A stretch of 64,000 nucleotides of DNA from Takakia lepidozioides (taxonomy: Eukaryota > Streptophyta > Takakiopsida > Takakiales > Takakiaceae): NCBI GenBank assembly GCA_030704615.1, contig CM060732.1, forward strand, positions 70,041,053 through 70,105,052, in the 5' to 3' direction. Shown one piece after another: positions 10,671-20,400 of the stretch. Under the pieces are notes generated by a model. That model made no database searches and was not told the origin of the DNA. It saw only the letters and a program-made list of their open reading frames with translations. Position 1 is the stretch's first letter, and every line of letters starts with the position of its first letter. The position numbers were made by a program, and so were the translations under genes.

Positions 10671-11149
10671 CTCGAGAGAGATGAGCACTATCTAGTTTTC
10701 CAGTGCTAAGCTAGATATGATGTTTTTGTTTTTTTAAGCACTATTATAATATAGATGGTCATGGTCTTGTACGCAGCTCAAGCAAGGAGCATAGAACGGC
10801 TCTAGCTTGAGTTCATCTCACATCTCCAGTCGCAATGGTGTGGTAGAAGAGAGAGTAATGGTGGTCTGCCCATATTTCTGTTGGCATTGGCGAGGTGTGC
10901 TTCCACTGTAAGGGCGTCGCCGGCTGCGGAGGATATGTCGATGGCAGCTAGTGGTGTGATGGCAAGGCCCAGAGGGAGTGGGGCGCTATGTTGAGGACGG
11001 CTGGATGCAGGCTCTCACGGTTGGTTGCATCCAGGCGTGTACCATGTGTGCCTCCACCGACATTGCTGTGTAACCCGCAACTGCAAGCGGAGTAATCAGA
11101 ACATCGGGGTCTCTCATATGCGCGGTGGTTGCATCGTAGTCGTGATTTG
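10671..11149 (+). other. Leader region of the gypsy element
   Basis: No firm gene. One frame near 10,870-10,970 reads CASTVRASPAAEDMSMAASG, which could be the start of the mitochondrial presequence of the COX5b copy that follows, but it is not continuous with it. Confidence 0.35.
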
Positions 11150-11479
11150 GCAAGTGCAGGAGGCAGCTCGGGCGATTTTGGAATTGCAACAGGAGTTGAG
11201 CTGGAGGAGTTGGAAGCGGAGCGCTCGGGTGGGAAGCGCTTTGATCTGGATCCGCCTCGTGGTCCCTTTGGAACCAAGGATGCCCCTGCAATTGTGGAGT
11301 CACACTATGATGAGCGGATAGTTGGGTGCTCAGGAGGTGTTGGTGAGGATGAGCATGATGTGACATGGTTCAAGCTGGAGAAGGACAAATAGTATGAATG
11401 CTCAGTCTGCAGCCAAGTCTTTCAGTTGAAGGTGATAGGAGAGGGTGGTCTTCTAGGGCATGAGCATCATCATCACTAG
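11150..11479 (+). pseudogene. Captured cytochrome c oxidase subunit 5b (COX5b) retrocopy
   Basis: COX5b is a nuclear-encoded, zinc-binding subunit of mitochondrial complex IV. The frame reads GGSSGDFGIATG, ELEELEAERSGGKRFDLD, PPRGPFGTKDAPAIVESHYD, RIVGC, GEDEHDVTWF, then a TAG (11,390-11,392), then YECSVCSQVFQLKVIGEGG and a GHEHHHH tail before TAG at 11,477. Order and motifs match plant COX5b, including the Cys-x2-Cys zinc site and His-rich C-terminus. No intron interrupts it, which suggests an mRNA origin. The in-frame stop sits between the core and the zinc region. It lies in the sense orientation between the 5' LTR and Gag. Confidence 0.85.
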
Positions 11480-12319
11480 GAGTGAGTATTGACTGCTGGA
11501 ACTGCATGAGCAGAAAGGTTTGCACACTCAACTGAGTCAGTGGAGGGCGCTCAATGTCCGCTTGAGAGCACTCCTGTTGCCGGTGGGTTCACTCTCTAAA
11601 TTTTGAGGGACTTCACTCTCTGGACGCTGAATGTTGCGCTGAAGTGGGAGAGGGCAGCAGAAACACGGTCCCCCTTCGCACAATGTTTCGACCTCTCTGG
11701 CTTTGACCTTTTGACATGAGCAGTTCTCCGCCCTTATTTTTCCTCGCTCTTTCCCTGTGTTCTCTTCTCCTTTCGTCACCACTACTGCCTCAATCAGAGG
11801 TGGCGACCATTCTGCCGTTTAAGTGTCCAGGAAACTGATGACATCAAGGAAGCTACCAGCTTGTTCCTGAAGACGAAGGGGTCGAATGTCACTGTTCTGG
11901 CTGGCACAGGAGCATGTGACCTGCCCATAGGGACCTGGGTGCCTGAAACAAGTGAAGTGGCTGGAGGATGGAGCATGGCATCAGGAGATGGAAAGAGAGC
12001 AGTGAAGGGGTTTCTACACGATAAGGATCTGCAACTGGTTGCAGCCCAGCATGCGCTAGCTAGGACCATGACCTGAAGCAGCTGCTAAGTCGCTGGGAGG
12101 TCCGTGAAGCTGAACTTGCCCAAATGCGGGAGGTTGTCATGGAGGGAGCTAAGACAGTCAGTGTACTGCAGCTGCCTTGGTGGGGAAAGTGAATGCGAGA
12201 CTGGCAGCTCAACTGGGCATTGGGATAGATTTTGCTTGGTGATGAGATCGTAACTCAGCAGCAGGCTGATTGGAGTTAAAGAGGTTTGGTCATGTCAGTG
12301 TCCGAGCAGCCAGTGAATT
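11480..12319 (+). other. Unrecognised coding-like stretch inside the gypsy element
   Basis: After a non-coding gap, about 11,835-12,076 is open and reads ATSLFLKTKGSNVTVLAGTG, CDLPIGTWVPETSEVAGGWS and HDKDLQLVAAQHALAR. Another frame then reads KQLLSRWEVREAELAQM, a probable helix. It may be a third captured host sequence or the upstream part of the TMEM14-like gene. I do not recognise the family. Confidence 0.35.
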
Positions 12320-12430
12320 TTGGGCCAGGTTTTTGAAGGTCTGGCTGAGCATGTAACCCAAGTGTCGGGCAATGGAGGCAATAGGAACGGTGGTGAGGGA
12401 GGACAGGAAGAGGGAAGTGGTGACGGAAAG

Positions 12431-12736
12431 ATGAAGCTGTCTATGTCGCAGAAGCTGACCTTGGCGTATGCAGTCCTTGTTGGTCTGGGAGGAGTGATCG
12501 GATTTGCAAAATCTGGGAGCAGCAAGTCATTGCTGTCAGGGGGAGGGTCAGCTCTGATCCTCTATTATGTCTATCTGAACCTGCCCTCGAACCCTGTCCT
12601 TGCGTCCTCTATCGGTGTTGCTGTTTCAGGGCTTCTCTTGTTTGTGATGGGCTCTCGATACAAAAATTCAGGAAAGGTGTTTCCAGCTGGTGTTGTGTCA
12701 CTTGTCTCTTTGATTATGGCAGGGGCAGGAAGCTAG
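12431..12736 (+). CDS. Captured TMEM14/FAX-family membrane protein
   Basis: A 101-residue ORF from ATG 12,431; the frame is open upstream to 12,320 with a Gly-rich segment. The family includes plastid fatty-acid export (FAX) proteins of plants and mitochondrial TMEM14 of animals. Four short hydrophobic helices are visible, with family hallmarks: the LVGLGGVIGFAKSGS start, MGSRYKNSGKVFPAG near the end and a small C-terminal helix. The length is normal for a short family member. It is intronless, intact, and in sense orientation between the LTR and Gag, so it could be expressed from the element. Whether it originally had a transit peptide is not resolvable. Confidence 0.8.
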   Translation: MKLSMSQKLTLAYAVLVGLGGVIGFAKSGSSKSLLSGGGSALILYYVYLNLPSNPVLASSIGVAVSGLLLFVMGSRYKNSGKVFPAGVVSLVSLIMAGAGS

Positions 12737-13432
12737 TAGGTATAGGAGCTGACGATAGACTGAGCTGCTGTGTAGCAGCTATTCCCCGCTCAGTGTCCAG
12801 AGGGGATGCTGTGGCCTCCGAACTGCGCAAGTACTTGTCTCTGATCTCTGGGTGTCGTCAATGGTGTCTCCTTGCTGATTTTGATCTCTATTAAGAGAGT
12901 GTATATCAAGTGCACAGGGGACTCGTCTCTCGAGGGTTCACTGGGAAGGATCGCTTCACGAACTCCATCGTCACCACGGTTTGTGGTAGAAGACGGTTGG
13001 GATTCCAAAGCATGGTGAGCTGTTGAACTCAAATGAAATGGAGGGGAACAGCAGGCACGTGGCCAGGGAACCTAGGATGCCATATAGAACTTAGGGAACC
13101 GGGAACCAGTTACCAGATATTTTGGGTGTAACTTTGAATTTTTAAAACTTGAAAACCTTTTTAAAAAAAAAAACCCCTTTTTAATCTAATTTGAATGAGT
13201 TGGAGCCAAATTCATCATATCTTTGTCAAATGGACTCTGTTTGACCCAGTTTTTGGGGGGATAGCTGCAGAAAGGGGAAATCTACCTATCTAAACCTGGT
13301 TTCTGTTTTGGGGACTCTGCTAAAAATCTATGGAATTTTTAGAGTGTGAGTGTGCCATGAAAGATCCACAATACTGTCTCTAGAACCTGTGCTGGTCTAT
13401 ATGAGAGACAAATTGGTGGATGTACTCCATGC
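12737..13432 (+). other. Non-coding spacer in the gypsy element
   Basis: No convincing gene. An A11 run at about 13,163-13,173, preceded by T-rich sequence, could be a remnant poly(A) tract of a captured cDNA, but its distance from the TMEM14 stop makes this weak. Confidence 0.3.
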
Positions 13433-14182
13433 ATGGCTGGGGGAAATGAGGACGTAATTGAAGGGCAGGTCTCTTCTTTTAGTCTGTGCACACAAGGGGA
13501 CACGATTTATGTTTCCCAAGGAACTCAGACTGATTTGAGTGGAGAACAGTTGGACGAGTTGATTGCATACTGGGAGTCAGGCATTAGCAGTAGACAACAG
13601 ACTGCTGTAGTTGGCATTGAGGGCCTCAATATCGCCTTGGACAGTCAGAACTCTGTTGGAGCCAGCAGTTCTGCAGCTGTAGGTGAAATACCAAAGTGGG
13701 TGAAAGCTAGGCTTGGAACACAGCCAAAGACAGCTCCGGGGACCAAGGTGTTCAGTCACAAGGCCGTGGTGTACTGGAGCAGAGGAGCAGGAGCTACACA
13801 AGTTTGTGCAATCAGACATGGTTGCAGCCGGATACGCTCTGCACAGGGCAACCACGAGCGGGGGTTCATCAGCAATGACATGTTTGTTGTGCGTGAAGGA
13901 GATGCAGTCATTCGCAATGAGGACACCCGCAACCGTCTCAAAGCTTTTGAGTTGAGAGACTATCAGACCCTACCTTTGTTTTCTTTAGTGTTCAGTGAGC
14001 GGGAGATAGGGGAGTATTGCTTTGTCTCTACCTGGCAGAAAGAGGAGGAGGGTTGGTTAGAGCGAGCTACTGTAGCTTGGGACAAGGTTAGTGGCAGGTT
14101 TCTGGACATAGATATACCTCCTACACCTTACCATCATGCAGAGCGAGGCACTTTGAGAGAAGTCTGGCAGTTGATAGCATAG
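13433..14182 (+). CDS. Unknown ORF upstream of Gag (249 codons)
   Basis: Open from ATG 13,433 (MAGGNEDVIEGQVSSFSLC) to TAG. It has an acidic N-terminal third and a Ser/Gly linker. The middle (WVKARLGTQP, then YWSRGAGATQVC) may be shifted in frame, since the alternative frame reads KFVQSDMVAAGYALHRATTS more naturally. The end (SEREIGEYCFVSTWQKEEEG, then REVWQLIA) is well ordered. No known domain is recognised. Its position before Gag suggests an accessory element protein. Confidence 0.5.
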   Translation: MAGGNEDVIEGQVSSFSLCTQGDTIYVSQGTQTDLSGEQLDELIAYWESGISSRQQTAVVGIEGLNIALDSQNSVGASSSAAVGEIPKWVKARLGTQPKTAPGTKVFSHKAVVYWSRGAGATQVCAIRHGCSRIRSAQGNHERGFISNDMFVVREGDAVIRNEDTRNRLKAFELRDYQTLPLFSLVFSEREIGEYCFVSTWQKEEEGWLERATVAWDKVSGRFLDIDIPPTPYHHAERGTLREVWQLIA

Positions 14183-14917
14183 ATCAGGATTAGATCTTGC
14201 TTGGTCGGGCTTCTATTCTTCCCCTCCATCTCTGTACTATTTTCATTACCTTGTACTTGTAGTTGCCAAAGCCTCTCTTGGTGGAGGCCAGTCAGTCCGG
14301 GGTTTTGGGCTGGGATATTCTGCAGGATCAGCGTTGCTGCTGGATTTTGGTGTGGGGGTGTTGATGTTTTGATTTCTTGTGTTTGGATCCCCCCCAACAC
14401 CTGCATGCTTGACTGTGCGCCATGTTGGTTTTGTGTGGGCGCTTGCTTTCATAGGGATTAGGCCGGATTTGATCACCGGTCAATCCTAGAGTATGCTGTC
14501 GGTGGTGAGGCTGGAGTGATGACCAGCAAGACCACCAGTGTTTCTTCTACGGTGAGGCTGGGTTGATGACCAGCCAACCATAGGAGTTCTTGCGGTGGAT
14601 GCAGGTGCAGGTGCCCTGAGCCATTGGGATATGACCCTTAGACTGCAACAGGTGCCCACCCGTGTCACTATTAGATTAGTACTAGAGCCTTATAGTGTCA
14701 CGTGGAGGAGGTGCACATTGTGAGTGTCATTACGGAGTTACCCAAGGGTTTTGAGGGGAGTACGGCTACAAGCAGTGACAGTGAGAGTGGGGTCACAAGA
14801 CGAGGTATTCGGTTCAGACCACCTTCACCGCCACCCTCAACTACTGTAGCGTCAGACACAGACTCGGAGGCTTCATCAACAGGTGTGCACTTTCATTCGC
14901 CATTGTTGTGGGACGAC

Positions 14918-16115
14918 ATGGAGGTGATGTATGGAGCTACCAAGGGGCCTCGTAGGTACTCTGGAGCTGTGGGCACAATCGAGTTGGATGACTTTATCCA
15001 GGAGTTCGACAGCTGGTGTGATTTGCAGCAGATGCGCAATCCACAGCTATTCACCCCATTCATGGCGTGGAAGGGACTGTTCCAGCATTTGGAAGGCCCG
15101 CCTATGGACGATTACCACGAGTTCAGGCGAGGACATGAAGCAGAGATTGAGGAGTGGAGGATGTATTGGTCACCTGACTACGTCTCCATTACTCGAGGCA
15201 CGACGCGACCAGTAGCTGCATCAGTACCAATAGCTTCCACTGCCAGCACTAGTAGTGGAGCAAGTAGCGCTGGTACTTCTGAAGGTGGTACCAGTTCAAA
15301 AGGTGCTACTACTTCTCCTGCCACGACTACAACACATTTGCCAAGATTCAACCCGGTGGTGGAGTTCTTCCAGGAGTTGCGGAGGAACTACCAAGGTGTA
15401 CGGACAGAGAAGCTGCGAAGTTTGCAAGACTTCCAGCGCAAACCCAGTGAGAGCCTGCGAGAGGCGTACACTCGTATGAGGCGCTTGATAAGTGTGACCC
15501 AAGGGGTTACTGAAGCTCAGGCAATCCAGTTTTGGTATGGAATTCTGGACAAGGAGCTCAAGAGAAGGGTGCGAGATGCAACCCTGTTACAAGCAGCCCA
15601 ACCCACATTAGCAGATGTGTTTCTGCTGGCTGAGCGGATTGAGCTCAACATGGTGGAGGAGCGAGTTGTTACAATTGGATTTGGTAAGGACATGCCTATA
15701 CGGGGCACAGCTGTCAGCCCACAGGCACAAGGGACTGCCCAACAGCGTGGTCAGGGGGGCAAGGTTGCCCAGCCCAAGTTCCATGGAGCTTACAGGGGAC
15801 CTCAGGTGCAGAGGCCCGTGGCATCTTTTGCAGGCCAACAGCAACCAGGGGTGATATGTTGGACATGTGGAGGACCCCATGTCAAAAGAGATTGCCCAGA
15901 GAATGGCAGAAGGCCGGCACAAGCACAGCCTGCACAGTTGCAGTGTGGGCATTGTGGCAAGTATGGGCATGTAGATGCCCAGTGTTATGACTTGCATCCT
16001 GAGTTGCGCCCAGGCCAGTTCCAAGGGAACAATGGTGGCCGGGGCGAGGTGGACCAGCCCAAAGAGGACGAGGTGGTCGGGCACGAGGTGCAGGCCAAGG
16101 GCAAGCTCCACATGG
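14918..16115 (+). CDS. Gag polyprotein with two zinc knuckles
   Basis: Structural protein of the retroelement particle. The frame is open from 14,702 with GTG; the first ATG is 14,918. A retrotransposon Gag fold is visible at about 15,355-15,590 (VEFFQELRRNYQG, FQRKPSESLREAYTRMRRL, IQFWYGILDKELKRRV). Two CCHC knuckles follow, CWTCGGPHVKRDC (slightly short, CX2CX3HX4C) at about 15,858 and CGHCGKYGHVDAQC at about 15,945. Beyond about 16,085 the natural Gln/Gly-rich continuation moves to another frame (GQGRGGQGVDQGMANRLQQ), pointing to a 1-nt indel. In this frame translation ends at 16,174. Confidence 0.85.
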
Positions 16116-16149
16116 CCAAGGACGCGGAGGTCAGGGTGTTGACCAAGGC

Positions 16150-17364
16150 ATGGCCAATCGGCTTCAGCAGCTAGAGCAGAGGCTCGCTGCCATGGCTATA
16201 GCTCAGGCGGTACCGGCTCCCAGGCGGGATGGTCCACCTCCTGCTCCTGAGGGAGGAGATATGGGAGGCATGGGATTCATGTGCGGAGCAGCACTACCAC
16301 TAGAGCAGGTGGAGTCTGCTGCAGCCGTGACTCGAGGAGCAGCACGAGTTCCTGAGCCACGAGGTGCAGAGGTGGAGTTGGATCCACAACGTGGGGAGGC
16401 AAGCCGTCAGGCGAGGCTGCCTCAGTCATTCACCTTGGCGGAGACAGTGTCAACGCCATCCATGGCACCTAGTTCTCGCCCGACTGTTACCGAGGCGGAG
16501 GTTACTATGCCATTGGGGAGAGCTACACGTGCAGCACTGACACCTGCTACCAAGGCTAGTGCAGCCGGTGTGTTATTGGGGGCAGCCACCTCTGTGTGTC
16601 AAGCCCCACTGTTCTCGGCAACCATGATTGCGACGCCGGGGGTGAGACCAGCTGCAGTGTTCAGACTAGCAGCAACACTCTGTGAGAGTGGGGAGGTCAC
16701 TTCATCTTCTGCGGAGTTAGTGGAAGGTATAGTGGCAGAGGGATCCTCGGATTTGAGGGTCAAGACTGCCACGGCTGCGCCATGGCAAGTTGCAGCTGCC
16801 AGGTTGACGGAGCTGCCAGCTAGGCCAGCCATTGAGCGCGCCATGGTGACACCTGGAGTTGTCTTGTTAGACAACCAGGGAGGCATTTTCACTTTGAGTG
16901 GACCGGCAGGCAAGAAGTACCGGCCACTGCGGGTCTTGTTGGACTCAGGAGCTCAGCCACTGATGTTGGGCAGAGCTGCTATTGCAGGTTTGGGCCTCAT
17001 GGAGGCGGATATGGAGCCTTGTCCTTTCCAGATACAGACATCTCTGGGAGGATCAGAGCAGGCTCGCGGCATGACACGGCATCAGTTGGCTATTAGACTG
17101 CAGCCGGATCATCCTGTAGATGGCTCAGTGATGCGAGCCAAGGCCATTGTGACAGACGGTCTCTTACGATGTCCTCGTTGGTGGGGCAGTGTTATACCCC
17201 ATGGGCTTCACCCTGGATTTCTGGGAGGAGTCAGCATCCTACAGGCCTGGATGGCAGTCAGGGGATGGTCGCCGTGCACAGCTCCCTGTGACATTCATTG
17301 GGGGTATTGCAGCTGCCCAGCGGGGCAAGATGCCAACACTAGCCGCCTTCACAGCTGCCGTTAG
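16150..17364 (+). CDS. Retroelement aspartic protease region
   Basis: It begins with a coiled-coil-like MANRLQQLEQRLAAM, then a long low-complexity Ala/Thr/Glu-rich section, then a retropepsin-like domain. The catalytic DSGA is at 16,942-16,953 in PLRVLLDSGAQPLMLG, followed by AAIAGLGL. It processes the polyprotein. It lies one frame off both Gag and the methyltransferase. From about 17,165 the natural continuation (YDVLVGGAVLYPMGFTLDFW) is in the methyltransferase frame, so the end of this frame beyond that point is out of register. Confidence 0.75.
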   Translation: MANRLQQLEQRLAAMAIAQAVPAPRRDGPPPAPEGGDMGGMGFMCGAALPLEQVESAAAVTRGAARVPEPRGAEVELDPQRGEASRQARLPQSFTLAETVSTPSMAPSSRPTVTEAEVTMPLGRATRAALTPATKASAAGVLLGAATSVCQAPLFSATMIATPGVRPAAVFRLAATLCESGEVTSSSAELVEGIVAEGSSDLRVKTATAAPWQVAAARLTELPARPAIERAMVTPGVVLLDNQGGIFTLSGPAGKKYRPLRVLLDSGAQPLMLGRAAIAGLGLMEADMEPCPFQIQTSLGGSEQARGMTRHQLAIRLQPDHPVDGSVMRAKAIVTDGLLRCPRWWGSVIPHGLHPGFLGGVSILQAWMAVRGWSPCTAPCDIHWGYCSCPAGQDANTSRLHSCR

Positions 17365-18877
17365 TTGGCCTGGAGAGTTGCTGGAAGGCAATGCCCATGC
17401 AGAGGATGTGCCACCTCCAGCAGAGCAGGATGACATGCATGGTACGGCGGAGTTGCCTGCCATGGTTGCTCACACTCCGTTGTGGGGTACGAGCAAGGAT
17501 TTGCAGCAAGTTGCTGATGGACGGGTGCAACAAGCTTGGGTAGAAGCTTTTGTACCGTCAGGAGAGGAGGAGAGTGCGGTGATTGCACCAGGGCCACCTC
17601 AGTTGTCGCCATTGGACACCACACCTCTTGTGTGGCAGCGGCCGGATGAAGGCATTTGCCTTCTGGACTTGTTTGGCGGGATCAGCACCGGATTGGCTGC
17701 TGTGCTACAGGCAGGTGTGCGAGTAAGGCGTTACCTGTATGTGGAGAGGGATGAGACTGCACGACGCGTCTCACTGCGCCATGTGGCTCAGTTGGTACAG
17801 CAGTACCCTGACTTGTTGCCTGTGTCTGCAGTTCGTGGATACCAACAAGCCTTGCCAGCAGACATTTCCTTGTTGGGGGCGCAAGATTTGGAGCAGGTTG
17901 GCTCCATTGATCTGATAGTGGCAGGTTGGCCCTGCCAAGGGCATTCATCAGCCGGGCATGGCAATGGATTGCGAGACTCGAGGACGGGTCTGTTTTGGGA
18001 GATGGTGCGGATTTTGCGCCACTTGCAGCTTCATCAGGCTGTATCTCCGGCATACATCTTGGAGAATGTGCCACTGATGGGTGATTCTCGGGCCAGGGTG
18101 ATGGCCAGTGTGCATCAAGTCCGGTCGTGGCTTGGGTCAGCAGTATTGCTGGATGCAGCTGCAGTGGGGTCACGGGCTCATCGTCCACGACTATGGTGGA
18201 CTAACTTGATGCCACCCGCACTGCTCAAGCGTGCATTTGATGGGGTGCAGCGGCCAGCACACCTCACCGTGGATGGCATTTTGGACACAGGAAGGCAGTC
18301 TCAACGTGTGAGACACGATGACCGTTCGCCTTTGGCAGTGGTCAACAGGGTGGGTCAACCACGAGCAGCATTACCTACACTGCTCAGCTTCCCAGGATCC
18401 CATGCTTTTTGGGATGGTGGACCTGGCCTCCTGTGGGATGCTCAGTTGCAGCAGTTAGTGGAGCCTAATGCCGACGAGCGAGAGCGGGCTATGGGGTTTT
18501 CCACTGGGACCACGGCGGTGCCTTCCCTTTCTGAGGCATCACGTCGTCAGGTGTTGGGGCAAGCAATGGATCTCAATTGCTTGACCTGGATTGTCAGCTT
18601 GGCTATGGCTGAGCAACGTAGAGTGCGGAGTGCACTTCCCTTGATGGTCTCTCTGCCTACCGAGACGGTACAGGCAGCGAGTGGGGGCGAGCCGGTGAGG
18701 ACCACGAGGTGTAGACATCCATGGCACATGTGGGAGGTGCTCGAGGTTCAGAGGGAGTTGGCAGCGAAGGCAGCTGTGATGGATGAGGAGGTTCTCAATG
18801 ATGAGATGATGGGGCAGGATGAGGCCTTGTCATTGACTGAGCAGGAAGGGGGTACTGCTCAAGAGGTTGCAGCATAG
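17189..18877 (+). CDS. Cytosine-5 DNA methyltransferase domain of the gypsy Pol
   Basis: 562 codons in the Gag frame. The first ~150 residues complete the protease region and a linker. The C5-MTase motifs follow in order: motif I LLDLFGGISTGL (~17,660), motif IV GWPCQGHSSAG with the catalytic Cys (~17,930), GLRDSRTGLFWEMVRIL, motif VI ENVPLM (~18,062), motif VIII RAHRPRLWW (~18,178), ERAMGFSTG (~18,490) and motif X LGQAMDLN (~18,555). Every catalytic motif is present and no frameshift falls inside the domain. The GLRDSRTGLFWE and ERAMGF segments look more DNMT3/DRM-like than DNMT1-like, a tentative call. It sits between protease and RT and ends at TAG 18,875-18,877; the same frame continues into RT. 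It would methylate cytosines in DNA, possibly the element's own cDNA. Confidence 0.9.
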   Translation: MLYPMGFTLDFWEESASYRPGWQSGDGRRAQLPVTFIGGIAAAQRGKMPTLAAFTAAVSWPGELLEGNAHAEDVPPPAEQDDMHGTAELPAMVAHTPLWGTSKDLQQVADGRVQQAWVEAFVPSGEEESAVIAPGPPQLSPLDTTPLVWQRPDEGICLLDLFGGISTGLAAVLQAGVRVRRYLYVERDETARRVSLRHVAQLVQQYPDLLPVSAVRGYQQALPADISLLGAQDLEQVGSIDLIVAGWPCQGHSSAGHGNGLRDSRTGLFWEMVRILRHLQLHQAVSPAYILENVPLMGDSRARVMASVHQVRSWLGSAVLLDAAAVGSRAHRPRLWWTNLMPPALLKRAFDGVQRPAHLTVDGILDTGRQSQRVRHDDRSPLAVVNRVGQPRAALPTLLSFPGSHAFWDGGPGLLWDAQLQQLVEPNADERERAMGFSTGTTAVPSLSEASRRQVLGQAMDLNCLTWIVSLAMAEQRRVRSALPLMVSLPTETVQAASGGEPVRTTRCRHPWHMWEVLEVQRELAAKAAVMDEEVLNDEMMGQDEALSLTEQEGGTAQEVAA

Positions 18878-19884
18878 CAACCACGGGACGCGTCCTCTAC
18901 CTCTAAGCCCACTGGACTTAAGGTTGCAGTTACGGAGGACAATTGGGAGCCTGATATTGGACCCATTGTCACCGGAGGAGAGAGACGACGTATACGGCGG
19001 TTCCTGAGGGCTTACAGGAATTGCTTTGCCTTCAGTTTGAAGGACTTGGGAGCACTGAAGGGTCAAGAGATCCGTATTGAGTTGGCCACTGACACGCCAA
19101 TCTTTCGGAGACCCTATAGATACAGTGACATGGAGAGGTCTTTGATTCAGATGAGGACTCAAGATCTCTGGGAGGCAGGTTTGGTGGAGCTCTCTGGTGG
19201 AGAGTATGCTTCAGCCACAGTGATGCCAGCTAAGAAGGATGTCTATGGCAATTGGACGGAGAGACGTATGTGCGGTGATTACCGGCCTGTAAATCGTCAG
19301 ACCAAGTCCGATAGGTATGCCATGCCAACACCAGAGGAGATCTTTGATGCCATTGGGCATTCCAAGGTCTTTAGCACGTTGGATTTACGATCCGGATATC
19401 ACCAGTTGCCGATCAAGGAGGCGGATAAGCAAAAGACGGCATTCTGGGGGATCAATGAGCACGGGAAGGATTGCCTATACCAGTGGCGGTTCTTACCATT
19501 TGGGCTTAAAAACGCTCCCGCTGAGTTTCAAAGAGTCATGGACGGATTCTAGCAGGGGTGGAGTTTGCTCGGTGCTACATAGATGACATCATCATCTTTA
19601 GTGCTACGGTGGAGGAGCATGAGAGACACCTTCAGGGGGTATTTGAGCGCTTGAGGACGCACGGATTGAAGTTACATCCGGGCAAGTGCAAGTTTTTCCA
19701 CAACCAGATTGAGTATCTGGGTCACATGATATATCCTGGAGGATTGGGGGTACAGCAGACTAAGGTAGAGTCCATTGCACAGGTTCCACGCCCCACGGAT
19801 GTGAGCCGAGTTCGAGCTTTCATGGGGTTAGCAAACTATTACAGACGGTTTGTTAAGGGATTAGTGCCATTGCAAAGGCTCTAA
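18878..19884 (+). pseudogene. Reverse transcriptase
   Basis: It continues the methyltransferase frame directly after the TAG (QPRDASSTSKPTGLK...). RT signatures: RRPYRYSDMERSLI, RRMCGDYRPVNRQT, FSTLDLRSGYHQLPI, FLPFGLKNAPAEFQ, then after a 1-nt indel near 19,545 the catalytic YIDDIIIFS (~19,579) and thumb YLGHMIYPGGLG, FMGLANYYRRFVKG. A second 1-nt shift near 19,868 leads to RNase H. Residues are those of an active Ty3/gypsy RT apart from the shifts. Confidence 0.87.
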
Positions 19885-20400
19885 CCAAGCTGACCAAGGT
19901 GGACCAGGAGTGGCAGTGGGAAGATGAGCAAGAACAAGCTTTTCAAGAGCTCAAGGCGAGGTTGACCTCGGCGCCCATCTTGAGACGACCTATCAGGGGG
20001 CGTCCTTTTCAGCTGCATACAGATTGGAGCATGCTGGGGCTTGGAGCGGTGCTCACACAGGTGGATGATGAGGGAAGAGAGTTCGTAGTGCTTATGCTAG
20101 CCGCTCGAACAATGCTGCAGAGTCTAAGTATAGCTCATATGAGGGAGAATGCTTAGCTGCAGTGTGGGCCGTGGCACACTTCAGGTGCTATTTATACGGC
20201 AATCTCTTCACCCTGTCACGGATCACCAACCACTCAAGTGGTTGATGGAGTCAGACAAGCTTACGGGGAAGCTTGCACGGTGGGCACTCATCCTCAAGAG
20301 TATGACTTTCAGGTGGTGCATCGACCGGGTTTGGTCAATCGAATGCAGATGGGTTGAGTCGCAATCCATGCACGAGCCAGCAGGATGACACTGGAGCTCG
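19885..20400 (+). pseudogene. RNase H domain
   Basis: It begins QEWQWEDEQEQAFQELKARL and FQLHTDWSMLGLGAVLTQV, where D of HTD is the first catalytic residue. Several single-nucleotide shifts follow from about 20,085. Readable pieces in other frames are SYEGECLAAVWAVAHF, VTDHQPLKWLMESDKLTGKL and the end of the domain near 20,350. Degrades the RNA of the RNA-DNA hybrid during cDNA synthesis. Confidence 0.8.

Noticed and set aside
10671-10700. Canonical tRNA-Met primer-binding site after the 5' LTR
   Set aside because: The sequence only loosely resembles the expected motif and several bases differ; not enough to annotate.
16150-17364. Programmed -1 frameshift between Gag and protease
   Set aside because: Coding on both sides (Gag and DNMT) is in one frame and the natural sequence changes frame at two separate points, which fits two indels better; no slippery heptamer is evident.
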